64,000 nucleotides of DNA from Rhexocercosporidium sp. MPI-PUGE-AT-0058 (taxonomy: Eukaryota; Ascomycota; Leotiomycetes; Helotiales), in contig JAGTJL010000003.1 of assembly GCA_020746875.1 (NCBI GenBank), forward strand, positions 2,604,001 through 2,668,000. Reading direction: 5' to 3'. Positions 11,821 through 24,242 of this stretch are shown piece after piece; the first letter of the stretch is position 1; every line of letters starts with the position of its first letter. The notes beneath the pieces are model-generated. The model had not been told where the DNA came from and did no database searches. It worked only from the letters and a program-made list of their open reading frames with translations. Both the position numbers and the translations under genes were made by a program.

Positions 11821-13341
11821 ATGCCTCCACCGATGCAGCGCTTCGGCGGCGCACCCAATAATCTGGCCTCCCATTACCAACAGTACCCTTCGCACTCGCA
11901 GGCACATACTGCTGGTCTGCCCCCGCCCTCCCTCGCATCCAACCCGGGGTTCATGAATGCGAATTCTATGAGCAACCCCTTCTCCATGAATGGTAATGCC
12001 CTGAGTCTTTCTGGGGGCTTTGGAGGAGCCGGGCTAGGGATGCCTGGGGGGACTGGCTTGGCCAGTCAAGCTGCGCAGATGGGCTTTGCGAATGCCAATA
12101 ATCAAGGACATAACGGGATGGATCACCAGGTCAGGGCTACCGGGAACAAGAACAGGATACGTGATGTATGGGCTGGGAACTTGAAGGAAGAAATGGCTAT
12201 ACTACGGTGTCTTGTGGATAAGTTCCCGTACATTGCAATGGTAAGATCGGAGGCTGAGAGAGAGGTACATAATGATCTGACATGATGTCAGGATACTGAA
12301 TTTCCTGGACTCGTCGCGAGGCCAATGGGTTCTTTCAACGGGAAGAGTGATTATCATTACCAGTGTCTGCGATGCAATGTCGATTTACTCAAAATCCTCC
12401 AGCTCGGAATAACAATCTTCACGGAAGACGGCGACTCCCCACCACCGACGATGTCTGCGGTGGACTTGGGTCTCGATACAACACAGGACGAGACTAGGAA
12501 GTTTGCGAATGCTATCATACAGATACCCACAACGTGGCAGTTCAATTTCAAGTTCTCGTTGGAAGAGGACATGTACTCTGAAGTGTCGATCGAAGCATTA
12601 AGGATAGCGGGGGTGGACTTTCCAAGGTTGAATGCTGAGGGAATCGAGCCTGACGATTTCGGATCCCTTCTCATGAGCTCGGGCCTAGTGTGTGAGGAGG
12701 ACGTGCATTGGATATCATTCCACGGCGGCTATGATTTCGGATATCTCACGAAGCTCCTCCTGATCGAACCGCTTCCCGATGATGAATTCGAATTCGATAG
12801 GTTCATGAAGAAGTTCTTCCCCAGCATATACGACATCAAGTTCCTCATGAAATCCGCCATTCGACAACACGCCATGGGCCACATCACACCATTGGACGGA
12901 CATGGTTCCGAAGTGCTTCAAAAATTCGAACAGAAATCTGGACTGGAGAATCTGGCCGAGAGCTTGAAGATCAAGAGACAGGGCGTCGCACACCAAGCTG
13001 GTTCCGATTCGCTTTTGACAGGCAAGGTCTTTTTCAAGATGAGGGAGCGTATTTTCAATGGCGAGCTCAGCGACGAACATCTTGGAAAGGTATGGGGTCT
13101 TGGTTTCCCAGAGTACCAGATCACAAACGCACACATCCACTCCGCACCATCATACCACCATCAGCAAGAGAACGTCACACCTGGCCAAAACGGCTACACG
13201 AATGGAGCACCAAGCACGCCCAACACGGGCAATGCCGGACTAGCCAGCACGCCAGGACACAACAGCAACGGGGGCGTGATGGGACCGCAGACGCCAGGTG
13301 CCACTGGTGCTTTTGGAGCTTTCCAGTATAGTAGTAGATAG
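11821..13341 (+). CDS. CCR4-NOT deadenylase subunit CAF1/POP2
   Basis: Two exons, 11821-12240 and 12292-13341, around a 51-bp intron with a GTAAGA donor; the product is 489 residues. Residues 1-100 are a disordered Gly/Ala/Asn/Gln-rich leader. The DEDD exonuclease domain follows: the catalytic D-x-E sits right after the intron (DTEFPGLV), then YQCLRCNVDLLKILQLGITI, WISFHGGYDFGYLTKLL with the second catalytic Asp, and VAHQAGSDSLLTGKVFF with the final His/Asp region. A Gly/Thr/Asn-rich tail ends the protein. CAF1 removes poly(A) tails from mRNA in the cytoplasm as part of the CCR4-NOT complex. The leader and tail are longer than in yeast or animal CAF1 but usual for filamentous fungi. Confidence 0.95.
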
Positions 13342-13733
13342 TCAATCACTTACATTTGCGTTCGCGTTGAGTTTGAGTTTACTTTTTTTGGTCCGGCTAT
13401 AGGATGCGGAATGGTAATCTCGATCAAGGACAAGGCAAAAAAAGGGCGAGGGGGTTGAGGGAGGGGAGGGAGGCATTTGGAGGCCTCGGGATGCGTGTGA
13501 TCGATCGGATGGGATCGGAGTTTATCTGGCGTACCTAGTCGAGTTCATTGATTTGGAGGAGTTTCGATGGGATTGGCTGGTTGCCTCTTGCCCGTTGTTA
13601 ATGTACATTATGGAATAGATACGAAGTGCGATTGCCTGGACTTGGGATTCGCCCTGTACCCTGTACTTGTTTGATCCTATCGATTCTCAGTCCGTTGGAG
13701 CTACAGCAACAACTTCTCACGTTCTGTAGGATT
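13342..13733. other. Short intergenic between convergent genes
   Basis: 3' flanks of CAF1 (plus) and of the HET gene (minus), including a G-rich stretch near 13440-13480 (gggcgagggggttgagggaggggaggg). Confidence 0.6.
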
Positions 13734-16504
13734 CTATCCGAAGTAAAATTCACTCAAATCCCCCTTTCTCGCCCAACCCTTCTCAAAAACCAACCCCATC
13801 CCGACCCTCTTCCAAATCATCAACTGATCATCCTCATCAGCAGGCGTATACAAATCCAACGAAGCATTCTCCGGCTTAAGAATCAAGACCCAGTAAGTTT
13901 TAAACAGTACCCTCTCACCTGCGGCGCGAGATATGCTAGATTCTGGTAAGACTTCATCCTCGTTCGACTTGAGGCGCTCGTACTCTGCTTGACATTCTTT
14001 CGTTGCGGCGAAAGCTTCGAATTCTTGGTTCGGGGGATGGGTTCTATAGAGAGGAGCTTCTCGGGAGCTTGGATGCTTCTTGTAGAATTCCTCGAGCCCT
14101 GCTGTGGGGTTTCGGACCCAGGCTTCTTCTGAGGCGACGATGAGAGACGTATATTTCAGCTCAAGTAGTTCACCACCTCGATCCTCATCAAGAATCACCC
14201 AACCTATCGTGTCGCCTTGATCATCGAGCAATTTTCTATACGAATCATCGACGTCAAGCTCATATGGAAGATGAATAGGGACATGGCTATACCCCACAAT
14301 ATCTTTGAAAGCGACATATTCAGAGCTGATAGATATGTTCCTCATATATCCGCGCGCGAGCAGGAACAGGACATTATCGAATCCCTTGAGATGTTTTGGC
14401 TCATCGAGGGGGGTGGTGAAACTGTAATCTATCTTGACATCCGGCAAAACCCTGAATGGGCGTTCGATCAAAGCATCAGAATACCGGATCGGGCCATCGA
14501 CCGATGCCCACGACCAAGACGGTGCGCGGTCTGGTACTCGAAGCAATTTCGGCCCGCGACGAGTCCAGAGAAGACCTTTCGCCGCACGATCTGCGAACAA
14601 GCCAGCCCAGTAAGGAACTTGACTCTCGGTATGGAATTTCTGGGCAATGCCTCCAATAGCGAGAAGTTTGTCGCTTCCTTGCGTCAAGTGGCAAGTGCTG
14701 AATCGCTCTACGACTTTAAACCACACGTCTGGCGTGGCTCCGTACCGCGTCTGGGTGTCGAAAATACACTCGCGGAATTTATCGAATGTGGGTGGCATTG
14801 ACTTGTCTTCTGAGCGAACGGGTCCATTGGAGTGGCTTTCGTAGTAGAGTTGGGAGGGGAAGAAGTGGATTATTCGTGGTGATAGGAGACGTTCTTGGAC
14901 GATCCATGCGCGGCTTGTTAGGCCGCTGTTCTGGATGTCTTCTTCGAAGATACGACTTCTTTTGGCGTATAGGAATTGCTCGTCGTCTCCGGGCGTGGGA
15001 GTTGTAGAGCCGATGAATATTGAGGGGTCTTGCTCATCGGAAAGTGCAGAGTCCAGAAATCCACTTCCGCCATCCTCTAGGGGCTCATCCTTTGTATTGA
15101 CTTCGTCATCGAGGCCAGGGTCTTTCGGTCCATTCCTCGAGGATTGGCTCATCTGGTTTGGTCCTTGAGCATATGAGTGGGCGAATAGTGTGACGAAGGC
15201 CTTGTAATAAACGTCGCCCATAATAGCCGACTCTTTCTTCCAATCATCTTTGTCATCTTGGATAATGCAGAGACTGTCAATCCACAGATATCTGATCCTT
15301 AATTGTCGAGCTACAACGATAGCATCTTTAAATGTCCCACACAGCTCAGAGTAAGAGATACCGTTGAAGCGGCTTCGAATATTTGCCTTTGTCGTGGAGG
15401 AGATCTCCGTGGACTTGCCCCATCGATGACTCAAGACAGCATAGTATATCCAATTCGGGTTCAAAAACTTGTGTAGCTTCCATGGCCTATCTGTCAGGAT
15501 GGGAATCTGGCCAAATTGAGCATCTCTGGTATAGATGAGATGTAATGAGCCCTTCTCATGGTTTCCAGTGGAGCAACTTAATTCGGCTTCTTCTTGAGTT
15601 CCCACGTCAAGGAGTCGTGTAGGAAGTGCCTGGTCTCTGTCAAATTTCATGCCCAGGTTTCCAAGATTCTTCACATCTTCTGCTAGCCAGGCATGGATTG
15701 CTTCGAACTTGCGCTTAGATACCATCGCGTTCGAAATGTGATCTAGCTGGGTATCTCGTGATGGAGCTTCACCCAGGCGAATTAGCATGTCGTTACGTCG
15801 GCAAATTGTTCCATCACTTACCAGGTTGCTTGAAGATACGAAAGATGCAGCTACCAGCTTCTGGACCTCCATATCCCAGAAATACATGGAAAGAAGTCTC
15901 CTCAAGTTGAGGCCAGGTGATAACCGACGTATGTGCATAGTCACGTCGGTTACTTTCGTTTTCGCTGCTCACTCCGGATTTTCCATCAGGAGTGGATAAA
16001 GCATCCTTCAGCCAATATTTGGCATCAGAAGGATTCGCATAGTATGATTTGCGAAGTGCGGAATATAAAAATGAGCAAAGTTTACAAGTCGAAGAATTAT
16101 TCCGCAGTCTTGCGAGGGGCAAATGAACGAGCTCGAAATGACAGTCAAGTCCCAAGACCTCGATGCCTCCGCAAACAGCACAAAGATGAGAGTCTTTCAG
16201 GCTTCGAAGAGCTATGAGGCCACAGCCTTTAGCTGTTGCGTGCGGAGCATTGCGGCGAATGACGAGGAGCTTGTCGTCGCGAGGGTCTGCCTCTAGAGGC
16301 AGATAAGGGAAGCCAAATTCCTCATAATGGTCAGGTCGGGTTCCGTATGGCAACCTCCTGTAGATAATGTTATTACCATTGTGATTTTTAAAAGACTTAG
16401 TCGTGAACGTACAAGACCTTGATGTTTCTACCGCAGCTAGTGTCTGTTGATTCTTCGTGTGTAGCATCCTTATTGTTAGTGCTTTTCCCGGCTTGCTGCC
16501 CCAT
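13734..16504 (-). CDS. HET-domain (heterokaryon incompatibility) protein
   Basis: Three exons, 16504-16413, 16357-15822 and 15766-13734, sum to 2,661 nt and close in frame, giving 886 residues from MGQQAGKS. Residues 1-200 are a Cys-containing leader (CAVCGGIEVLGLDCHF, STCKLCSFLYSAL) common before HET domains. The HET domain follows, with YYAVLSHRWGKS, RYLWIDSLCIIQDDKDDW and the late motif LTSRAWIVQERLLSPRIIHF. HET proteins are linked to non-self recognition and programmed cell death at hyphal fusion, but most members have no tested partner and this one has none evident next to it. The second intron ends in GAAG, a less usual acceptor, chosen because it alone restores the frame. Confidence 0.88.
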
Positions 16505-17400
16505 TTCGAGCGTGATAGGAGCTTTGTTTGTCGAAACGTGGGCGAGTGGGTTCAAAATGATACCTAACGCTGAAGTAAAGAGGATTTGTTGATCTTGGTG
16601 GTGATGAAGCTGGATGAGAGGAGCCTCAGCTCGGGGAAACAAAAATGCCGATGGCTGTACAAAGTATGACAGGAAGGGGAGGCGCATCCAGCTTCATCAG
16701 CTTGATCTGAAGCAAAATAGTATAAAATTCGGTGGGGGAAAAAAAGACAAAATCTAGAGAATTAATTCTTCCTATAATACTTGAGACGGGCTTCCAGGCT
16801 TCAACTTTTTCAGACTCGCGTACACGTACTAGAGTGGTAGGCCTGCCTCCAGCAGACCCAAGATCAAGAGACCACATTAGATTGAGAGGTCTCAGGATCA
16901 ATGAAGCTGCCAAGTACTTCTGCCCATGGTTCCTGTGCTCGCGATTTCTGCAAAGAAGTTTAACATTCAATGTTACAGAAAATCAAACAAAATCATTCTA
17001 CCTCGTGCTTACTTAAGCCAAATTCAAATGAATTGGGAATCCTATTCTTAGAGAAGGAAAAGTCAATACACGCTTCGAACTTCTCAAGACACCGAAAATA
17101 CCGAATTTCCAAGCTGAGGGCTTGAATGATTTATTGATCGCATACTGATGACTTTCTAAGTTAGTGAAATGTCCTTACAAATTCCTAAATCAACATGATA
17201 GTGGTATGATGTAATGTCGGGGCGGGGTTAAGCTCATCCCAGCCTCACCCCTCGTTGCTTATTATAATCACACCACCACTCGTAAACCTTCTCAAACTTC
17301 AAAAATCATCAGATCCACAACTATCGGATTGACCAAGTACCCGTTTCCATTTCACGCTCAGCTCATCGTTAAGCCACCCAAAAAGAACAAACCCCTTACC
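16505..17400. other. Intergenic, divergent upstream regions
   Basis: AT-rich, with no supported gene. Presumed promoter space for the HET gene (minus) and the NAD(P)-binding protein gene (plus). Confidence 0.55.
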
Positions 17401-18456
17401 ATGGCAAATCCACGCATCCTCCTCCTCGGCGGCCACGGCAAAGTCTCTCTCCTCCTCACCCCAAAGCTAGTCAGTCGATCATGGGATGTTGTTTCCGTGA
17501 TCCGGAACCCGGACCAGAAGAATGCAATTTTAGAAGCCGGCAAAAAGGGGCCAGGCAAGATCGAGGTGCTGATTGAGAGTTTGGAGGATGTGAAGAGTGT
17601 TGAGGATGCGAACGCTATTCTGGAGAAGGCAAAGCCGGATTGGGTTGTCTGGAGTGCTGGTATGTTGACTTTTCTTCGACTCAAAGTAGTGGTTTGGTCA
17701 CAAATTTGAATTGTGTTTTGGGAGAGATCTAACCATTACATCTACAAAAAGGGAGCACTTATATGGGGACATCGCTAATTCTAAGAACTTAGGCGCTGGA
17801 GGCAAAGGTGGCAAAGAACGAACCTACGCTATAGATCGCGATGCCTGTACCTACTTCATTCGCTCCTCGCTCGCCTCCCCATCAATCAAAAAATTCCTTC
17901 TCGTTTCCGCGCTCTCAATCCGACGCTCCCGCGCCTCATGGTGGGATGAGAACTCCTGGTACGCTCGTCCTGGATGAAACCCTCCCCCTCCCCCACACAA
18001 ATTTATCGTTTACGATCTCCGTATCTACGCTTCAAGTTTGTTCCAAAAATATCTATTGTGAACGCTAACATGGTCAGGTCAACCGTCCGAAAAGTTAACG
18101 AAGAGATGATGCCCCACTACTACAAAGCCAAACTCGCTTCTGACGAAACCATCACTGTTCTCGGCGAGGAGAAGAAGGGCTTTGGGTACATCGTGCTCAG
18201 ACCTGGGAATCTGAGTGATGATCCTGAGAGCGGGAGGGTCGTGATGGGAAAGACGCCTGCGAGGGGCCAAGTCACGAGGGGAGATGTGGCTGAGGTTGCT
18301 GCTAGACTTCTGGAGAAAGATGGAGTGAAGGGTTGGTTTGATTTGTTGGGTGGGGAAGCGGATTTGGGAAGTGAGGTTGAGAGGGTTGTTAAGGAGGGTG
18401 TTGATAGCAGAGAGGGGGAGAGTTTGGACGTGATGAAGAAGGATTTGAAATTGTGA
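17401..18456 (+). CDS. NAD(P)-binding Rossmann (atypical SDR) protein
   Basis: Three exons, 17401-17659, 17793-17958 and 18078-18456, sum to 804 nt (267 residues). The start MANPRILLLGGHGKVSLLL gives the GxxGxxG-like nucleotide-binding loop (GGHGKVS). Later segments KFLLVSALSIRRSR and GYIVLRPGNLSDDP match the NAD(P)H-binding/NmrA-like atypical SDR group (often YwnB- or HIM1-like in annotation). These proteins bind NAD(P) and act as reductases, epimerases or redox sensors; no substrate can be named. A 5' ATG at 17329 in the same frame exists, but the methionine at 17401 directly precedes the dinucleotide fold and fits the family start. The introns carry GTATGT and GTACGC donors and a GCTAAC branch. 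Confidence 0.8.
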
Positions 18457-19487
18457 AACAAAAACGTGGAGCTCGTTTCAAATTCCCAATTTCACTGATT
18501 TGAAGAAGTTCTCCTGTTGCCATCTGCTGTACAATTCGAGCTGGATAAAGGGTTCAATATCATAACCCCTTTTCGTTCGCTTAATATAATTACTCATGTC
18601 ACCATCGCCCCGGAAGGGGGTATCACTTCCAGTCCGTGAGAGTTCGCCAAATTCTCGCTGCTTTTGCCAGGAAAGGGAGTCTAGATTGAGTTTGTTCTGG
18701 TTTGGGCAATTTAGGTGATTAGTGATAGCTGAGCAGGTGAAAGAGGGGTCTGAGGGGCAATGCCGACATTTACTCCGCCGAGGAACATGGGTTGAAATCT
18801 GGAGTTGGTTAGATGATGTTTGATGCCTTCCCCTACGTACATAGCATTTAGTGGAAGAAAATGGGATCGCAAGACTTACCCGATCACTACATCATAGTTG
18901 GAAGCTCCCGATTAATAGAGTAGTAGTCGCTGAGTTGCTGTAGAAAGTAGCTAGCGGGAGTCTGATTGTCAATTGGCAATTATTGTTCCCAAGAGACTCA
19001 TTGATGGAATTAATTATATGATTGAGAGCAGATAGGAAGTGGTCAGGAGACTTGAAGACATCCAGATATCAAGGTAGCAATAAATATAACGGCGGGGTCT
19101 ACAGATTGCCTCACAGAAAGGGAAAGCTGGGGGAATCCGAATTTTCTGTAATCATAAATCAGAGAACGTTAAAACTCATTTACACGTAAACTAAATCCAA
19201 GTTTGAAGTCATCTAATCAGCTTTCTCGAAAATTACGTGCTGTGCAAGGAAAAGAGTTCATCTCTGGCGGCCTAGCCTTGCCTGGTCCAAAACATGCCTC
19301 GGCCCAGAAATCGAGATTGCGTTTACTGATCCAACATCACCATCCACAAGGGAACGTCAGACACGGTACGCTGTTATATGAAATCTGCAAAATGATCAAT
19401 CCATCGATTATTACCTCGGAGTATCATCGTACTGTTCTCTACAGCTCTTGAGACCAAAATCCTCTAGCACAAGAAAGATACAGGAAC
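18457..19487. other. Intergenic, no supported gene
   Basis: About 1 kb between two same-strand reductase genes. I see no reading frame or repeat worth naming. Confidence 0.55.
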
Positions 19488-20589
19488 ATGGCTGCAAAGG
19501 ATCAGCAGGTCGCGCTTGTGGTTGGAGCTTCGCGTGGAATTGGGAGACAAGTCGCTATCGACTTGGCAAAGAATGGATATATTGGTAAAATTCTTTTGGT
19601 CATTGGAATTTGGGAGCTGCTAATTGGAGCTCGCAGTTGTCGTAGCAGCGAAATCTACCAGCGATGCCTCATCCGTGAAGCCTTTCCCTCCAGACCCCAA
19701 CTCGCAACAATCGACCATCAGCACTGTCGAGCGGGAGATCAGAGAGGCGGGTGGACAAGCAACTGCCATTGCAGTAGATGTACGAGATTATGCCAGTGTG
19801 CAGAAGGTTGTGGATGAAACTGTGAAGGTAGCACTCCCGTACACTAGCCGTTAAGCCAGAGAGCTGATGAGGGGCAGATATACGGACATCTCGACGTCGT
19901 TGTGTATAACTCCGGAGCCATATGGTGGGCATCCGTCGAGAACTCCCCAATGAAACGCTTCCAGCTCATGCAGCGTGTAAATCCCGAGGGTCTATACGGA
20001 ATAGTACAAGCTTCCCTGCCTCATTTCAAGAATAATGGGTGGAAGGGACGAGTAATCGTTGTTAGTCCGCCGATATACTCGCGTTTCTTTAGGGGAAAGA
20101 CGGCGTATGCTATTGGGAAAGTTGGGATGTCTGTTTTGACGAAGGGGTTGGCTATGGATTGGGAGAGGGAGGGCAAGAAGGATATGGCTATTACGAGTAT
20201 TTGGCCTGCTTCTGTGCGTATCACTTCCAACGACTCCCATGAAAGAACAAACAGCTTATTTAAAACAGTCCATCCAATCCGGCGCCACAGGCCAGATCAC
20301 GAAAGTTGATCCAAACGCCATCAAGGATCTGAGAAAGGCTACCATCTACTCGGATGCTATTCTTGCTATGCTGAAAGCTCCAACTGCTCAAGTCAACGGC
20401 TTGTTAGAGCTTGACGAGGATTATCTGAGGAAGTATTGTGATGTTAAGGACTTTTCTAAGTACTCTGTTGTTGAGGGTGCGGTTCCGAGACGGATCATGC
20501 CTGCCGAGTTTCCGGTGCTGGAAGTCGCTGAGCAGAATGATGAGGGGAGGAGGACTGATAGTTTGAAGATGAGGGCTTCGAAGCTTTGA
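19488..20589 (+). CDS. Short-chain dehydrogenase/reductase (classical SDR)
   Basis: Four exons (19488-19584, 19637-19827, 19878-20213, 20269-20589) total 945 nt, 314 residues. The N-terminal cofactor loop is VVGASRGIGRQVAIDLAKNG. DVVVYNSGAIWW gives the NxGA-like structural motif. The catalytic Ser lies in VIVVSPPIYSRF, and Tyr/Lys in TAYAIGKVGMS. The C-terminal part (ATIYSDAILAMLKAP, LLELDEDYLRKY) resembles HSDL2-like SDRs that act on lipid or acyl substrates; that link is inference. It should catalyse an NAD(P)-linked carbonyl/alcohol reaction. The last intron (20214-20268) has a GTGCGT donor. It lies between the atypical SDR and a decayed medium-chain reductase, so three oxidoreductase loci are consecutive on this strand, without proof that they act together. 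Confidence 0.88.
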
Positions 20590-20912
20590 TGTAATCTTGG
20601 GCCATCTCACTCGTTGCATGTGTGACTACCGAAATGCTGAGATCGCTTTACACCGGCTTCATTTTCTGTCTTCCTTCTCCTTCCAATTCTAGTTTCATTC
20701 CCCAAAGCGTGTGACTAGACGCTCCTTCCTCAGCATGACAGCTGACGGTCTGGAAAAGCAACTGGATTGTGCTTTCCCATGTCATTCTAGAGGAGGTCGC
20801 ACCCCACCTCATGGATTTGTTTTGCCAGTGAACAGATATCCTCTGCAACACATCAATTATCACCATCGATATCAATAATACATCTCTCATCACAACAACA
20901 TCGTTCAGCCAG

Positions 20913-22312
20913 ATGCCACCAAAAGGTACGAATCACAAAAGAAAAACTTGGAATAGGAACAAGGGGTCCAGGATCACGAGCCAGATTCGGGAAAGTGAGG
21001 GTACAGACGATCATCAGGGGCGCAATGTTGGCGGTGATGCATTAGACACGAAAGGTGCGGAAAATGTTGCTGCAGGCGGGCATATGATAGACCCAGATCC
21101 TCTTCCACTTCGATACGCGACTGCCATCTGCTCTTTGGGTAGCGGTACGAGCAATGCTCACACAATACTTCGACCAGCTCCATTCTTTGAGCTCCCACCA
21201 AGAACCATGGTCAAAGTCATGGCTGCCGGATGTAAGTGATGCTCCTCATTCGCTATCTCATAATTTTCTGACGATACTGAAGTCCATCCAATTGACTAAA
21301 AACGACGAGACTCGATTGAACCTCGTAAAAATTGGTTTGTACTAGGTAACGACATCGCCGGGCTAGTCCTTCCAAACAAGGCCAACCCCCAACCTCAAAT
21401 CATCCCCTGCTTCAAGGCTCGACTCGCATATTCGGACAATCCAGGACTTCTTTTGATTGCGGATCTTTACAGGAAGTTGCATTACTTGACCTGGACTATG
21501 CAGCTCGGATTCCAGACTCCATCAAGGACGACGATGCAGCCACCCTCCCAAGTCTAGCTTTTACAGCTTACTTCTACCTCTTCCACCCTTCAGCCCTTGA
21601 TTTTGAGCCTCCATCTGCCTCGGCCCCCCATCAAATATTTCAAAAACAGAAATCAATCGTCATCATTGGTGCTGACAACATTCTGGGCCGGTTAGCCGTG
21701 CAGTTTGCATCAATGGCCAATATCCCAGCTATCATAACTATTGGACGAACTCAGAGTCTGGAGCAATTGAAAGCCTTTGGTGCAACGCACTTGCTCGAAG
21801 TTGAAAGTCTGAAAACCAGCAGCGACATTCAAAAAGCAAGAGCGAGCATCGATGCTGTCACTCAGGGATCTCCTCTATGTCGTGTCGTTGACACAACTAA
21901 CTCGGATGTTACACTGGCTGCTTCATTACTCGACACACATACTGAGGGCAAAATAATCGGTCCTTTGGCGCGCTACATCAATTACAAGGAGGTGAATCGA
22001 CCAAATAACTCCAAAGAATGTGCAATAATCCGCGGTCTTTACATGGATTCCCACCAATTTGGATCGTTCGGTTATAAATTCTGGGAAAACATTCCAGGCT
22101 GGCTCGAATCAAAAAAGCTCACACCAACGCAAGGATATGAAGTCCTCCCTGGTGGCTTGGATGCTAACATAGTGAACCAAAAGCTGGATGAAATGCGAAA
22201 TGACTCTGATGGTGTACATTGGTCAGAGCAATTCGTTGTTCGTCCTTGGGATGAGAAACCCGCGGTAGAGATTCCACTCATGAGAGATTATCACGATTCT
22301 GGAGAGATGTGA
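20913..22312 (+). pseudogene. Medium-chain alcohol dehydrogenase/enoyl reductase-like, broken
   Basis: The MDR fold is clear: WFVLGNDIAG, then RIFGQSRTSFDCGSLQEVAL, ARIPDSIKDDDAATLPSLAF, SIVIIGADNILGRLAVQF (cofactor loop) and a C-terminal domain ending at 22312. Two lesions break it. A TAA at 21297-21299 stands where the family has Tyr in the NPxDYK segment (here HPID-stop-KRR). The frame also shifts by one base between GNDIAGLV and the RIFGQ frame, near 21362-21375. An intron with a GTAAGT donor precedes the stop (donor near 21234). A longer version of that intron could skip the TAA but would delete the conserved motif, and it would not fix the frameshift. The N-terminal leader from 20913 is not MDR-like. 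The product, if any, is unlikely to be a full enzyme. Confidence 0.65.
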
Positions 22313-23480
22313 AAGTGGGGGAATGGAGAGTTCAGATGAGATACGGTCCTCATGTACATATCCTAGTCTCGGAGAATGCTCTTTAAGGGTGGCTGATATC
22401 CAAATATTGGATTTTGTTTAATCGCGCAATTGCACAATTGCAAATCGATTACAAAACATCAAAAGATGACGAGACCGAATGCCTGAGTTCACGATATAAA
22501 TGGACTCTTCATACCGTCAATATTGAAAGTGAGAGCCCCATATTTCGTTAAGAATGTTGGTAGTCCCCTCTCTATATCGATTATTGGAGTTCATGGGGCA
22601 ATTCTTCGGCGTTCTCGTCCTCGCTTCTAGTAACATATAGCATAACACCTGCCAGGTAATTATCGATCACTAGTCGCGACACATTCTAATGATTGATCGT
22701 TTTCTTTGATCACTGATATGATTGTTTCTGAATGCTTAGTGATGAATTAGGGCAATCCCTTGTAGGACTTTTAATCGCCACAATGGCGACGATACAGCTC
22801 CATATGATTGTGCTGAAGTGTGAGTAAATTATTGGGAGACTGCATAAATGATACATGATAATTGGAGTCCGAGCACTGGATTCAATCAAATACTATAACT
22901 TCTGAGGAAATGTGGTGTGAGTTGATTATTGATCACAAGACTTGGGATTGAATGCTGGATGGATAGAAATGCCAGGCGAAACCAGGACAGATGATCATCT
23001 GGTACACTCTATCATGCTTCACGAGAGCTGGATTGAAACTCGTGCTCACGTGTTTGAAAATTCTGGTGGAAATACGTATTGAAATGCTAAAGTATCTAAG
23101 CGCTTCGGACTGTATCTAGAACATACACATTCATGTTATCAACCGCGGACTGTGTCATATGAGGATCATCCTCTATATTTAGCAGGCTCCGCCTAAATTA
23201 GGGACTAGAGAAAAATTTAAACAGGGTCAAATAGCTATTGAATCATTTGAGCATGCAAGAGCAACAGTTGTACCATACCATTATGCACTCATCGATTAAG
23301 TCTCCAATTCTCCCAGTCGCTTACTCCCATTTTCCAAATTCGAAAACAGACACAAGAATTAAACGTAAGGAAGAGTACCTTTTATCTTTCCCAAGCTTCT
23401 TTACTCTCTACACAACGTGATGAAAGCTTGTAATGTTGAGAGTACGGAGCCTAGTCATCAAGTTCTTGGCTTAGACTCGG
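22313..23480. other. Intergenic, AT-rich
   Basis: No supported gene. It contains two close copies of the palindrome CAATTG within GCAATTGCACAATTGC at 22426-22441. Confidence 0.55.
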
Positions 23481-24242
23481 TCAAGTGAGCCGGCCCCTGC
23501 GAGACCTGACATGTACACAATGAAAGAACTCTGTACCTATAGCTCTGGTAGCAACGAGTCTCGAACCGAATACATCCGCTCCCTCGAGCGTGCAGTTGTC
23601 TAAGTCGGAAATCTCTACCAGACACGAGGCCGTCCTGGTTCCATACAATGTTCCAACAATCGTATCCTTGAGTTTCGTATCTTCGAGCGTACAATCAACC
23701 ACATGGCAACCTCCCAGCACGCAGGAAATAGTCCTGCTTCCTGTTGCGGTCAGGACTTCGGCATTGTTGAGCGTGCATTTTTTGAGTTCACAGTTGTCTA
23801 ATTCGCAACCTTTCAACTCGCACGAGACCAGTCTTCTGTCTTTAGTATCCCCAATTTTTGAATTCGTGAGCGTACAGTCTTCGATCGAATAGTCATCTAT
23901 CTCACAGCCTTCCAACTCACAAGAAGTCAATTTGCAGCCTTGAGGAGCTAACATTCCCGAGTCCCTCAGAGTTGCATCTTTGACTTGGCAATTTCTTAGT
24001 CTGCCACCTATTAAGAGACATGAAACTTCCTGGTTCCCTTCAGGTGTCATAATTGTTGAATTTCTGAGGGTCGAGTTTTCCAACGTGCAGTTGAACAGTT
24101 TGCAACCTACGACCACACACCCAATTATCCTGCAATTGTGAAGCTGAAGGTTTTGAAGTTGCGTACAATGTAGATCCTGGTTGATGATGACCTGCTGAAT
24201 GGGGATGACACTGCCCGGTGTGGACGAGATAGAAGCAGCCAT
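23481..24242 (-). CDS. Cys-rich pentapeptide-like repeat protein
   Basis: A single open frame of 253 residues starting MAASISSTPGSVIPIQQVII. From about residue 28 to 240 it repeats a five-residue ladder built on [N/D/G]C[x]L/I[x] units, for example NLQLHNCRIIGCVVVGCKLF, LENSTLRNSTIMTP and LKGCELDNCELKKCTLNN. A pentapeptide repeat folds as a right-handed quadrilateral beta-helix in known families; here Cys is unusually common at the inward position. There is no signal peptide or membrane segment, so a cytosolic or nuclear location is likely. The same ladder, shorter, heads the gene at 3 kb, where it is fused to a 2EXR-like domain. In this locus the 2EXR-like part lies separately on the other strand at 24.9-25.6 kb. 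The function is unknown. Confidence 0.7.
   Translation of the reverse strand: MAASISSTPGSVIPIQQVIINQDLHCTQLQNLQLHNCRIIGCVVVGCKLFNCTLENSTLRNSTIMTPEGNQEVSCLLIGGRLRNCQVKDATLRDSGMLAPQGCKLTSCELEGCEIDDYSIEDCTLTNSKIGDTKDRRLVSCELKGCELDNCELKKCTLNNAEVLTATGSRTISCVLGGCHVVDCTLEDTKLKDTIVGTLYGTRTASCLVEISDLDNCTLEGADVFGSRLVATRAIGTEFFHCVHVRSRRGRLT

Noticed and set aside
14217..14801. Plus-strand 194-residue open frame
   Set aside because: Antisense to the HET gene; no domain character.
17401..22312. Biosynthetic gene cluster of three consecutive reductase loci
   Set aside because: No PKS, NRPS, terpene synthase or pathway regulator is nearby, and one of the three is broken.
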